A DNA stretch of 5,195 bases, taken from assembly GCA_030631705.1 (NCBI GenBank), contig DAOVKQ010000066.1:1-5195 (forward strand). Direction: 5' to 3'. Made by a program: the position numbers and the translations under genes. Under the pieces are notes generated by a model that was not told where the DNA came from, searched no databases, and was given only the letters and a program-made list of their open reading frames with translations. Shown one piece after another: positions 1 to 5,195 of this stretch; position 1 is the stretch's first letter; each line of letters opens with the position of its first letter. The stretch is from Candidatus Omnitrophota bacterium (GTDB lineage: Bacteria; Omnitrophota; Gorgyraeia; Duberdicusellales; 4484-171).

Positions 1-1313
1 GCATGCTCAGGATTCATTATTTTTTTAATTGCTTTTTCGCTTAACTCTTTATGAAAAACCCTGGTTAATTTATCAGGCATATCTTTTATTCTTATCTTCT
101 TATCTTCGGAATACCTTACCAATTTTCCCACGATGGCATGAGCTTGGGTAAACGCGACCCCCTTAAAAACCAAGAACTCTGCTAATTCCGTAGCATAAAA
201 AGTTTCATCCTCTAAGGTTTTCTCTATTCTTTTCTTATTCAGCCTTACTTTCTTTATAAACTTAGCCATAATTCTTAACTCATCGCTGACTGTCTCAACC
301 GAAGAAAATAAAGCCTCTTTATCAAGCTGCATATCCCTGTTATAAGTCAAAGGCAACCCTTTCATTGTAGTCAAAATAGACATTAAGTTGCCGTAGACTT
401 TACCTGTACCGCCTCTTACCAGCTCTAAAAAATCAGGGTTCTTTTTATGCGGCATCAGAGACGAACCGGTACAGAATTCTTCGGGTAAATCAAAGAAATC
501 AAACTCCTTAGTAGAGTAAAGAATAAAATCTTCAGCTATTCTTGATAGATGCATTTGGATTACCGATAAAATACTCAAAAATTCAATAATGAAATCTCTA
601 TCTGACACATTATCTAAAGAATTATCTAAAGCACCAACTTTAACCACTGACGGACCCTTTAAAAGTTCCTTTGCCTCTTTGCTGTAATCCTTCTTACTCA
701 AAGAACTCCCGGCAAGTGCCCCAGCCCCTATAAAAACATATAAATTTTCCAAGAATCTATCAACCCTTCCTTTATCCCTTCTTAGCATCGCAGAAAACGC
801 CTCCGCATAAGAAATAAATGGAATAACCTGAGCTCTCTGGGTATGAGTATATGCCGGAATACATACGTTTTTGTATTTCCTGGCAAGAAAACTCAATGAC
901 GATATAGTAGCCCCAAGAAGTTTTGATATCGAATGGGCCTCATTATTGCAGTATCCTTTTTCGCCAAATACAACCTGGTCATTCCTGGATCTTAGAGAAT
1001 GGAGTTTTAAAGCGACTTTTTTATTCTCTCTCTCTACTTTTGCCTGAATATCGGTATGTATATCTTCCATGTTCCGGCCTGGCTTAAATTTATTCTGTTC
1101 TATCTGTTTCTTAATATCCTTTAAAATAGAAACCAATTCGTCCGCTTCTTTCTTACTTAAGATACCCGCTTTTTTTAAAACGGCAGTGTGTATCAAAGAA
1201 TGATCAATATCATACTTAGCCAATTTATAATCATAGTGAATAGATTTTGAAAATTCCTCAAAATCATTATCGATCGGCTTCTTAAATCTCCCCCCCCACA
1301 GTTTCTTGCTCAT
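1..1313 (-). CDS. argH: Argininosuccinate lyase, C-terminus cut by window edge
   Basis: The enzyme splits argininosuccinate into arginine and fumarate, the last step of arginine synthesis; the family is a cytosolic homotetramer. I translated the minus strand by hand: 437 complete codons run from ATG at 1313 to the left edge with no stop or frameshift. The protein opens with MSKKLWGGRF, the usual ArgH start, which is why I prefer this ATG. Family motifs occur in order: EDIHTDIQ (residues 83-90), SRNDQ (109-113), THTQ with the general catalytic His157 (156-159), and the fumarase/aspartase-superfamily signature GSSLMPHKKNPD (283-294), whose flexible loop carries the catalytic serine (Ser284/285). 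His in MPHKKNP replaces the more usual Gln. Members are typically about 455-460 aa, so roughly 20 residues are missing beyond the edge. No clear Shine-Dalgarno precedes the ATG. An in-frame ATG ten codons upstream (1343) lies inside the inserted element and is a less likely alternative start. Confidence 0.96.
   Translation of the reverse strand, partial: MSKKLWGGRFKKPIDNDFEEFSKSIHYDYKLAKYDIDHSLIHTAVLKKAGILSKKEADELVSILKDIKKQIEQNKFKPGRNMEDIHTDIQAKVERENKKVALKLHSLRSRNDQVVFGEKGYCNNEAHSISKLLGATISSLSFLARKYKNVCIPAYTHTQRAQVIPFISYAEAFSAMLRRDKGRVDRFLENLYVFIGAGALAGSSLSKKDYSKEAKELLKGPSVVKVGALDNSLDNVSDRDFIIEFLSILSVIQMHLSRIAEDFILYSTKEFDFFDLPEEFCTGSSLMPHKKNPDFLELVRGGTGKVYGNLMSILTTMKGLPLTYNRDMQLDKEALFSSVETVSDELRIMAKFIKKVRLNKKRIEKTLEDETFYATELAEFLVFKGVAFTQAHAIVGKLVRYSEDKKIRIKDMPDKLTRVFHKELSEKAIKKIMNPEH
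1290..1297. repeat. Eight-base G:C homopolymer inside argH codons 6-8
   Basis: The plus strand shows eight consecutive C. On the coding strand this is G8 spanning the Trp-Gly-Gly codons of the LWGGRF motif. It is read in frame here (TGG GGG GGG AGA). A one-base slip at this point would abolish ArgH almost from its start. Confidence 0.9.
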
Positions 1314-1318
1314 CTTAT

Positions 1319-1327
1319 ATTTTCTAT
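1319..1327. repeat. Left copy of 9-bp flanking direct repeat (putative target-site duplication)
   Basis: ATTTTCTAT here is identical to 1472-1480. The two copies bracket the inverted-repeat element between argH and argG, with 3 bp (left) and 1 bp (right) between each copy and the GG/CC end of the element. The arrangement fits a target-site duplication of 8-9 bp. The motif is AT-rich, so chance similarity cannot be excluded. Confidence 0.55.
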
Positions 1328-1330
1328 TTT

Positions 1331-1358
1331 GGCGCTGTTGCATAATAACGCCAGCGCC
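1331..1358. repeat. Left terminal hairpin of the element
   Basis: GGCGCTG (1331-1337) is perfectly complementary to CAGCGCC (1352-1358), giving a GC-rich 7-bp stem. Two further A:T pairs (1338-1339 with 1347-1348) are possible across a 3-nt bulge. CTGTTGCAT at 1335-1343 is repeated exactly at 1449-1457 in the right hairpin, linking the two ends. On the coding strand the stem lies 18-45 nt upstream of the argH start and is not followed by a T-run. Confidence 0.75.
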
Positions 1359-1377
1359 TAATTTCAATGATTAAAAA

Positions 1378-1444
1378 ATGATTACGGTGATTAAAATACT
1401 AATGTTTTCAATCATTGTAATCACAGACTAATCACTGTAATCAT
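1378..1444. repeat. 16-bp internal inverted repeat, terminator-like on the coding strand
   Basis: ATGATTACGGTGATTA (1378-1393) is the reverse complement of TAATCACTGTAATCAT (1429-1444) except at one position. The loop is 35 nt. On the minus (coding) strand the one odd position is an A-C mismatch, and the 3' arm is followed directly by five T (1377-1373), then TAATC. That layout resembles an intrinsic terminator, but the stem is AT-rich and the loop is long, so any termination would probably be weak or partial. Confidence 0.7.
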
Positions 1445-1450
1445 GGGACT
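1409..1450. repeat. Imperfect tandem pair of about 21 bp
   Basis: CAATCATTGTAATCACAGACT (1409-1429 on the plus strand; the first base of the unit varies) is followed by a second unit at 1429-1450 with the core AATCACTGTAATCAT and the same final ACT. The units share AATCA, then TGTAATCA, at identical spacing, and differ by a few transitions and one inserted G. The second unit forms one arm of the 16-bp inverted repeat. The first unit holds AATCATTG (1410-1417), which can pair with CAATGATT (1365-1372). Confidence 0.65.
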
Positions 1451-2639
1451 GTTGCATTTTGCAACAGTCCAATTTTCTATATGGCATCCCCCAAAGTTTA
1501 ATAAACCCTTGAGCCGCATCTCTGTCAAATTCATCATCCTTACCGTAAGTAGCAAGTTTTTTCTTATACAGCGAAAAAGGCGAATTTCTTTTTACAATTA
1601 TGATATTTCCCTTATATAATTTCAAACTAATGTTTCCGCTAACGCATTTCTGCGTCTCATCGACAAAACTATCGAAAGCCTGTTTTAATTTTGAAGCACC
1701 TAGCCCTTGATATATAAGCTGAGCGTACTTTAAGGAAACTAACTCCTTAAAGTAGAAAGTTTCCCTGTCCAAGGTCATATTCTCAAGCTCCCTGTGGGCA
1801 GTATAAAGTATCCAGGCCGCAGGCGCTTCATATATCTCTCTTGATTTTATACCCACAACTCTGTCCTCGATTAAATCAGTCCTTCCTATCCCGCAAGACG
1901 CGCCGGTTCTGTTTAACTTTTCAATAAGATTGACCAAATCCATTTTCTTCCCGTTTAATTTAATCGGCACCCCTTTTCTAAATTCAATATCAACATAGAC
2001 TTCTTTATTCAAAGCCTTTTTTACAGGCTTTACCGTGATATAGGAATTTAACGGCGGTTCTTTGCCCAAATCTTCAAGCAAACCGGCTTCAACACTTACA
2101 CCCCATATATTCTTATCAATACTGTAAGATTTATTTTTACTTATCTTAACCGGTATCTTATGATACTTCGCGTATTTTATTTCTTCCTGCCGGCTGTTTA
2201 AATTCCACTCCCTCAAAGGAGCAATTATCTTCAACTTCGGATTCAAAATATTAATACTTACCTCAAATCTCACCTGATCATTCCCTTTAGCCGTGCATCC
2301 GTGAGCCACAAAACCGGCATTTTCTCCTTTAGCAACATCAACTAAATATTTCGCAATCAGCGGCCTCCCTAAAGCAGTGCTCAAAAGGTATTTGCCTTCA
2401 TAGCATGCTCCTGCTTTTAAACACGGTAGGACATACTGATCGGCAAATTCTTTTCTTAAATCTTTAATATAGATTTTCCTGATTCCCGACTTTAAAGCTC
2501 TTTTCTTCAAATCAGACGGCGAAAATTCACTGCCCAAATTGGCGGAAAAACAAACTACCTCAAACCCTTTATTCTTAAGCCAGGGTATACAACAGGAAGT
2601 ATCAAGTCCGCCGGAATAAGCTAGCACTACCTTTTTCAT
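1428..2639 (-). CDS. argG: Argininosuccinate synthase with an element-derived C-terminal tail
   Basis: The enzyme joins citrulline and aspartate using ATP, releasing AMP and pyrophosphate, to form argininosuccinate; it is a cytosolic homotetramer in known families. The 403-aa product has the N-type ATP pyrophosphatase P-loop AYSGGLDTS (residues 7-15), the citrulline-site stretch YEGKYLLSTALGRPLIAK (80-97), and the aspartate/ATP motif HGCTAKGNDQVRFE (113-126, with Ala where Gly is commonest). Also present are SYSIDKNIWG (171-180) with following acidic residues near 184-190, and GRTDLIEDRVVGIKSR (conserved GRxDxVExRxVGxKSR region). The ATG at 2639 overlaps the argF stop by one base (TAATG) and has a strong Shine-Dalgarno. 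The conserved protein ends near GMPYRK (384-389). Residues 391-403 (DCCKMQQSHDYSD) and the TAG stop are encoded by the inserted repeat element, so the native tail has probably been replaced. Length is normal for the short bacterial class. Confidence 0.97.
   Translation of the reverse strand: MKKVVLAYSGGLDTSCCIPWLKNKGFEVVCFSANLGSEFSPSDLKKRALKSGIRKIYIKDLRKEFADQYVLPCLKAGACYEGKYLLSTALGRPLIAKYLVDVAKGENAGFVAHGCTAKGNDQVRFEVSINILNPKLKIIAPLREWNLNSRQEEIKYAKYHKIPVKISKNKSYSIDKNIWGVSVEAGLLEDLGKEPPLNSYITVKPVKKALNKEVYVDIEFRKGVPIKLNGKKMDLVNLIEKLNRTGASCGIGRTDLIEDRVVGIKSREIYEAPAAWILYTAHRELENMTLDRETFYFKELVSLKYAQLIYQGLGASKLKQAFDSFVDETQKCVSGNISLKLYKGNIIIVKRNSPFSLYKKKLATYGKDDEFDRDAAQGFIKLWGMPYRKLDCCKMQQSHDYSD
1446..1470. 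repeat. Right terminal hairpin, perfect 11-bp stem inside the argG coding end
   Basis: GGACTGTTGCA (1446-1456) and TGCAACAGTCC (1460-1470) are exact reverse complements around a TTT loop. The hairpin lies wholly within the last codons of argG, so it would form in the mRNA just before the argG stop. It is not followed by a T-run on either strand and is therefore not a standard intrinsic terminator. It marks the argG-side end of the inserted element. Confidence 0.9.
1472..1480. repeat. Right copy of 9-bp flanking direct repeat (putative target-site duplication)
   Basis: ATTTTCTAT is identical to 1319-1327. On the coding strand it encodes the Tyr-Arg-Lys end of the conserved ArgG C-terminus, immediately before the residues contributed by the element. 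Confidence 0.55.
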
Positions 2640-3556
2640 TATTTTCCCTCCAACACAGCAAGCAAAATAGCCTTTGCGCTATGAAGCCTGTTCTCTGCCT
2701 GTAGAAAAACTACGGAATGCTTTCCGTCTAAGGCAGAATCGGAGATTTCCTGGCCCCGGTGCGCAGGAAGACAATGCATAACTATACAGTTATTCTTTGC
2801 CGACATCAAAATTTTATCATCTATCCTAAATCTTTTGAAAGCTCTTTTTCTTGCTTTGTTTTGCTTTTCCTTACCCATAGAAATCCAGACATCCGTATAT
2901 AGCACATCAGCACTTTTTGCCGCTTTAAAAGGGCTATTGCACACAGTAATTTTTGCTTTAGACTTTTTAGCAATAGCAAAACAATCTTTTAGAATCTTTT
3001 CCTCCGGCTCATACCCTTTGGGCGAAGCTATGGATATACTTCCCCCTAAAATGGAAAAAGCATAAAGAAGAGAATGGCAGACATTATTACCATCCCCTAT
3101 ATAGCTAAATTCTGTTTTCCTTACATCTTTCCCAAGCTCCCGAAGAGTCAATAAATCGCCCAGCACCTGGGAAGGATGGAGTAAATCGCTTAATCCGTTC
3201 ACTACGGAAATTTTAGGACAAAGAACAAACTCCTCTATTGTTTTATGAGAAAAAGTTCTTAAAACTGCCGCGTCAAGATACCCGGATAAAGTATTCGCCA
3301 CATCAGATATTTCCTCCCGCTCGCCCAACTTGACTTCATCAGGAGAATAATATACAGCAGCCGCGCCCAACTGTAACGCTCCCAGATAAAAAGCAGTCTT
3401 TGTTCTTAAAGACGGCTTCTGAAACAACAGCCCCACTGACTTTCCTTTCAGCTTATTGCCGTAAGCATTAGGTTTTCTCTTAATATCATAAGCCAGCTCT
3501 ATAAGTTTAACGAGGCTATCCCGGGAAATGTTTTTTAGAGATATAAAGTCCTTCAT
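2639..3556 (-). CDS. argF: Ornithine carbamoyltransferase
   Basis: The enzyme transfers the carbamoyl group of carbamoyl phosphate to ornithine, giving citrulline. The 305-aa length is typical. The N-terminal domain carries the carbamoyl-phosphate loop as SLRTK (49-53), a variant of the usual S-T-R-T-R, followed by RTFSH (100-104) and HPSQ (127-130, the usual HPxQ). The C-terminal ornithine domain has the nucleotide-fold-like FSYIGDGNNVCHSL (150-163), the ornithine-type loop DVWISMG (222-228), and the signature HCLPAHRG (261-268) with the reactive Cys263. The DxxxSMG and HCLP motifs together favour ornithine over aspartate or acetylornithine as acceptor. The ATG overlaps the argD stop (ATGA), with GAGAG 6 nt upstream as a moderate Shine-Dalgarno. 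The neighbouring argD and argG place it centrally in the pathway and support the biosynthetic role over a catabolic one. Confidence 0.96.
   Translation of the reverse strand: MKDFISLKNISRDSLVKLIELAYDIKRKPNAYGNKLKGKSVGLLFQKPSLRTKTAFYLGALQLGAAAVYYSPDEVKLGEREEISDVANTLSGYLDAAVLRTFSHKTIEEFVLCPKISVVNGLSDLLHPSQVLGDLLTLRELGKDVRKTEFSYIGDGNNVCHSLLYAFSILGGSISIASPKGYEPEEKILKDCFAIAKKSKAKITVCNSPFKAAKSADVLYTDVWISMGKEKQNKARKRAFKRFRIDDKILMSAKNNCIVMHCLPAHRGQEISDSALDGKHSVVFLQAENRLHSAKAILLAVLEGK
2646..2651 (-). promoter_or_regulatory. Shine-Dalgarno of argG
   Basis: GGAGGG on the coding strand lies 6 nt before the argG ATG and within the last codons of argF. It is the best ribosome-binding site in the window and supports the ATG at 2639 as the start. 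The overlapping TAATG suggests re-initiation by ribosomes finishing argF as well. Confidence 0.85.
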
Positions 3557-4710
3557 TGTATTCTCTCAAAAATTTCTTCTAATATATCTAACCCTTTATC
3601 CAATTCTTTTCTTTTTATATTCAGCGCCGGCATAATACGCAAAACATTTTCATGGGTGTAATTAACGATAAGTTTTTTCTTTAAAGCCCGCTCGAATATC
3701 TCTTTAGCCTTGATACTTAGTTCAAGCCCTATCATAAGCCCCATTCCCCTTACCTCTTTTATGCACTCAAACTTCTTCTTAAAACTCCCCAGACGCCCGA
3801 ATAAATACTTACTCATCCGGTTTACATTAACAAGAATGTTTTCATCTTTTATAACTTTAAAAACTTCAAAACTCACTCTTGCAGCTAAAGGATTGCCTCC
3901 AAACGTAGAGGCATGAAGCCCGGGACCCATAATATCCGCTATCTTATTTCTCACCAGCATACAGGAAACAGGAAACCCTCCGCCTAACCCTTTGGATAAA
4001 ACCATAATGTCGGGTTTAACACCATAATGCTCATAACAAAACATCTTACCGGTCCGCCCCATACCTGTTTGAACCTCATCAACAATAAAAAGTAAATCAT
4101 GAACTTTACAAAAATTGCTTAAAGCTTTTATATACTGTTTATCAGCCACGTTGACTCCGCCTTCCCCCTGAATGAGTTCCAACAAAACAGCAACAGTTTT
4201 TTTGGTAATTTTTTTCCTAAAATCACCAAAGTCATTAAACTTTCCCTGTTTACACCCGGGAAGCAAAGGTTTGAAAGCTTCCTTGTGTTTTTCCTGTCCG
4301 GTAGCCGATAGTGCCCCGAATGTCCTGCCATGAAAAGAATTACTCATTGAAATAACTTCAAACCGCCTGCCTTTTCCGTAAAGACGGCTGAATTTAAGCG
4401 CGGCTTCGATTGCTTCAGCACCGGAATTCGCAAAAAATACTTTTGCTCCGAACGCGTTTTTTACAATCTCCTTTGATAAACGGGGCTGCCACTGATGACG
4501 CAAGTTATTAGGCAAAAATATAAGACTCTGAGACTGATCCTTTATTACCCGGCAAATTCTGGGATGACTATGCCCTAATATGCCTACTCCCCATCCCGGG
4601 AAAAGATCAAGATAGCAGCCTCCTCCTTTATCCCAAAGAAAACTTCCTTTTCCTTTGACAAAAACCGGCCCCTCCCTTCTATAAACTGGTAACAGAAACT
4701 TTTCTTTCAT
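3553..4710 (-). CDS. argD: Acetylornithine aminotransferase (PLP-dependent, class III)
   Basis: The enzyme transfers the amino group of glutamate to N-acetylglutamate semialdehyde, giving N-acetylornithine. The 385-aa product matches the usual length. Visible are the substrate-side GHSHP (46-50), the PLP phosphate-binding ANSGAEA (94-100), and the aromatic/His stacking region SFHGRT (125-130). Further on are ELIQGEGGV (178-186), the PLP-pyridine aspartate in DEVQTGMGRTG (Asp211), and the Schiff-base lysine in SKGLGGG (Lys240). STFGGNPLA (268-276) closes the active site from the partner subunit. Family III aminotransferases with this pattern include ArgD, succinylornithine and ornithine aminotransferases; the position between argB and argF makes the arginine-pathway assignment firm. 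Many ArgD enzymes also accept N-succinyl-diaminopimelate in lysine synthesis, which is possible here but not shown. The start lies 3 nt after the argB stop with only a weak Shine-Dalgarno, so coupling to argB translation is likely. Confidence 0.95.
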   Translation of the reverse strand: MKEKFLLPVYRREGPVFVKGKGSFLWDKGGGCYLDLFPGWGVGILGHSHPRICRVIKDQSQSLIFLPNNLRHQWQPRLSKEIVKNAFGAKVFFANSGAEAIEAALKFSRLYGKGRRFEVISMSNSFHGRTFGALSATGQEKHKEAFKPLLPGCKQGKFNDFGDFRKKITKKTVAVLLELIQGEGGVNVADKQYIKALSNFCKVHDLLFIVDEVQTGMGRTGKMFCYEHYGVKPDIMVLSKGLGGGFPVSCMLVRNKIADIMGPGLHASTFGGNPLAARVSFEVFKVIKDENILVNVNRMSKYLFGRLGSFKKKFECIKEVRGMGLMIGLELSIKAKEIFERALKKKLIVNYTHENVLRIMPALNIKRKELDKGLDILEEIFERIQ

Positions 4711-4713
4711 GCT

Positions 4714-5195
4714 TTAAGCGACTATTTCGGTACCTATTCCTTCGTCGGTAAAAATCTCTAATAAAAGGGCATGGGAAATTTTAGCATCGACTATGTGCGT
4801 TTTTTTAACACCATTATCAAGAGCGGAAATCGCACCCTTTACTTTAGGGATCATACCCTCATCAATAACTCCATTTTTAATTAACTCTTTTACTTCATCC
4901 TCGGAAAGAGTAGAAATCAAAGAATCTTCATTTTTTGGATTACGCATTACTCCCAATACATTAGTAAGAAATAATAATTTCTCCGCTTTCAGCTCTGAAG
5001 CCAGAAAATAAGCTACTTCATCAGCATTAATATTATACGCCATGCCGTCGCTGGATACGCCCATAGGACATATAACGGGAATAGCCTCAGGCATTATTGA
5101 ATTTATTTTCTGCCTATTGAAACCGATAATTTCGCCCACAAACCCCAAATCATATTCACTCTCTTTCTTTTTAGCCTCGAGCAGGCAATCACTAC
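4714..5195 (-). CDS. argB: Acetylglutamate kinase, N-terminal part beyond the window edge
   Basis: The enzyme phosphorylates N-acetylglutamate at its gamma-carboxyl with ATP. The frame stays open to the right edge, giving 159 complete C-terminal codons before TAA; about 130-140 N-terminal residues, including the Gly-rich phosphate loop, are outside the window. An internal TTG at 5148 could be mistaken for a start, but the conserved sequence (DLGFVGEI, family form LGFVGEV) runs straight through it. Also visible are the CPMGVSSDGMAYNINADEVA segment (substrate and nucleotide contacts; family form NINAD), AEKLLFLTNVLGV, the GMIPKV motif, and the closing HALLLEIFTDEGIGTEI. The HIVD and DEGIGT elements near the C-terminus match the arginine-binding region of hexameric, feedback-inhibited kinases as I recall it, and differ from the E. 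coli-type end. I therefore infer arginine control of the pathway at this step. The diagnostic N-terminal helix cannot be seen. Confidence 0.95.
   Translation of the reverse strand, partial: SDCLLEAKKKESEYDLGFVGEIIGFNRQKINSIMPEAIPVICPMGVSSDGMAYNINADEVAYFLASELKAEKLLFLTNVLGVMRNPKNEDSLISTLSEDEVKELIKNGVIDEGMIPKVKGAISALDNGVKKTHIVDAKISHALLLEIFTDEGIGTEIVA

Larger units (their letters stand above)
1328..1471. mobile_element. MITE-like non-autonomous inverted-repeat element at the argG-argH junction
   Basis: This is a short element with no open frame of its own. Its two ends are inverted relatives: GGCGCTGTTGCA reads inward from 1331, and GGACTGTTGCA reads inward on the minus strand from 1470. Each end also folds into its own hairpin. 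The centre is an imperfect palindrome built from TGATTA and TAATCA hexamers, and an exact 9-bp direct repeat flanks the whole. As I remember it, the IS26 (IS6 family) terminal repeat is GGCACTGTTGCAAA. The right end here (GGACTGTTGCAAAA on the minus strand) differs by one missing base, and the left end matches at 12 of 14 positions; IS6-family insertions make 8-bp target duplications. Family assignment is inference. Exact borders are uncertain by 1-3 bp. The element supplies the 3' end of argG and fills the whole argG-argH spacer except its argH-proximal 14 bp. Confidence 0.6.

Noticed and set aside
1342..1367. Possible promoter for argH inside the element (TTGAAA at 1362-1367 and TATTAT at 1342-1347 on the coding strand)
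   Set aside because: The spacer is 14 bp, short of the 16-18 bp needed for a normal sigma-70 promoter, and such hexamers are frequent in AT-rich DNA.
1365..1450. Repeats as a CRISPR array
   Set aside because: The units are short, imperfect and partly inverted, with no regular unique spacers and no cas genes in view.
1446..1470. Perfect 11-bp hairpin at the end of argG as an intrinsic terminator
   Set aside because: No T-run follows the stem on either strand, and it lies before the argG stop codon; it fits better as the end of the inserted element.
2835..3065. 76-codon open frame on the plus strand, antisense to argF
   Set aside because: It lies wholly inside a conserved gene, has no ribosome-binding site or recognisable protein character, and is explained by the codon composition of argF.
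3710..3916. 68-codon open frame on the plus strand, antisense to argD
   Set aside because: It is a shadow of the argD coding sequence with no independent support.
4128..4331. 67-codon open frame on the minus strand in another frame of argD
   Set aside because: It overlaps the conserved ArgD core fully and shows no homology-like motifs.
4793..5011. 72-codon open frame on the plus strand, antisense to argB
   Set aside because: It overlaps conserved ArgB motifs and has no independent support.
4714..5148. argB as a short complete gene starting at TTG 5148
   Set aside because: The frame is open to the window edge and encodes conserved ArgB residues upstream of that codon, so the gene is cut by the edge, not short.

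Overview
The window holds a compact bacterial arginine-biosynthesis operon read entirely on the minus strand. In transcription order (right to left) it contains argB (5' end cut by the right edge), argD, argF, argG and argH (3' end cut by the left edge). These encode the steps from N-acetylglutamate phosphorylation, through N-acetylornithine, ornithine and citrulline, to argininosuccinate and arginine. The acetylglutamyl-phosphate reductase (argC) and the deacetylation or transacetylation step (argJ or argE) are not in view and may lie beyond the right edge. The DNA is AT-rich, with Lys/Ile-rich proteins. The ArgG and ArgB variants resemble those of anaerobic or uncultivated bacteria. A lineage such as Candidatus Omnitrophota is a guess from general protein character, not a demonstrated assignment.

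argB, argD, argF and argG are packed with almost no spacers. There are 3 nt between argB and argD, a 4-nt ATGA overlap between argD and argF, and a 1-nt TAATG overlap between argF and argG. This implies one mRNA with translational coupling. No promoter or terminator for the operon as a whole is visible, so the main promoter should lie to the right of the window.

The exception is the argG-argH junction (about 1319-1480). It holds a roughly 145-bp non-coding insertion with hairpin-forming inverted ends (GG-n-CTGTTGCA type), an internal palindromic array of TGATTA/TAATCA hexamers, and an exact 9-bp direct repeat (ATTTTCTAT) on both sides that looks like a target-site duplication. It reads as a MITE-like, non-autonomous element. 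It supplies the last 13 codons and the stop of argG, and it separates argG from argH by 114 nt in an otherwise seamless operon. Removing the element plus one flank copy deletes 153 nt (51 codons) and would leave argG and argH in the same open frame. This junction is the most notable part of the window; the five genes are otherwise ordinary.
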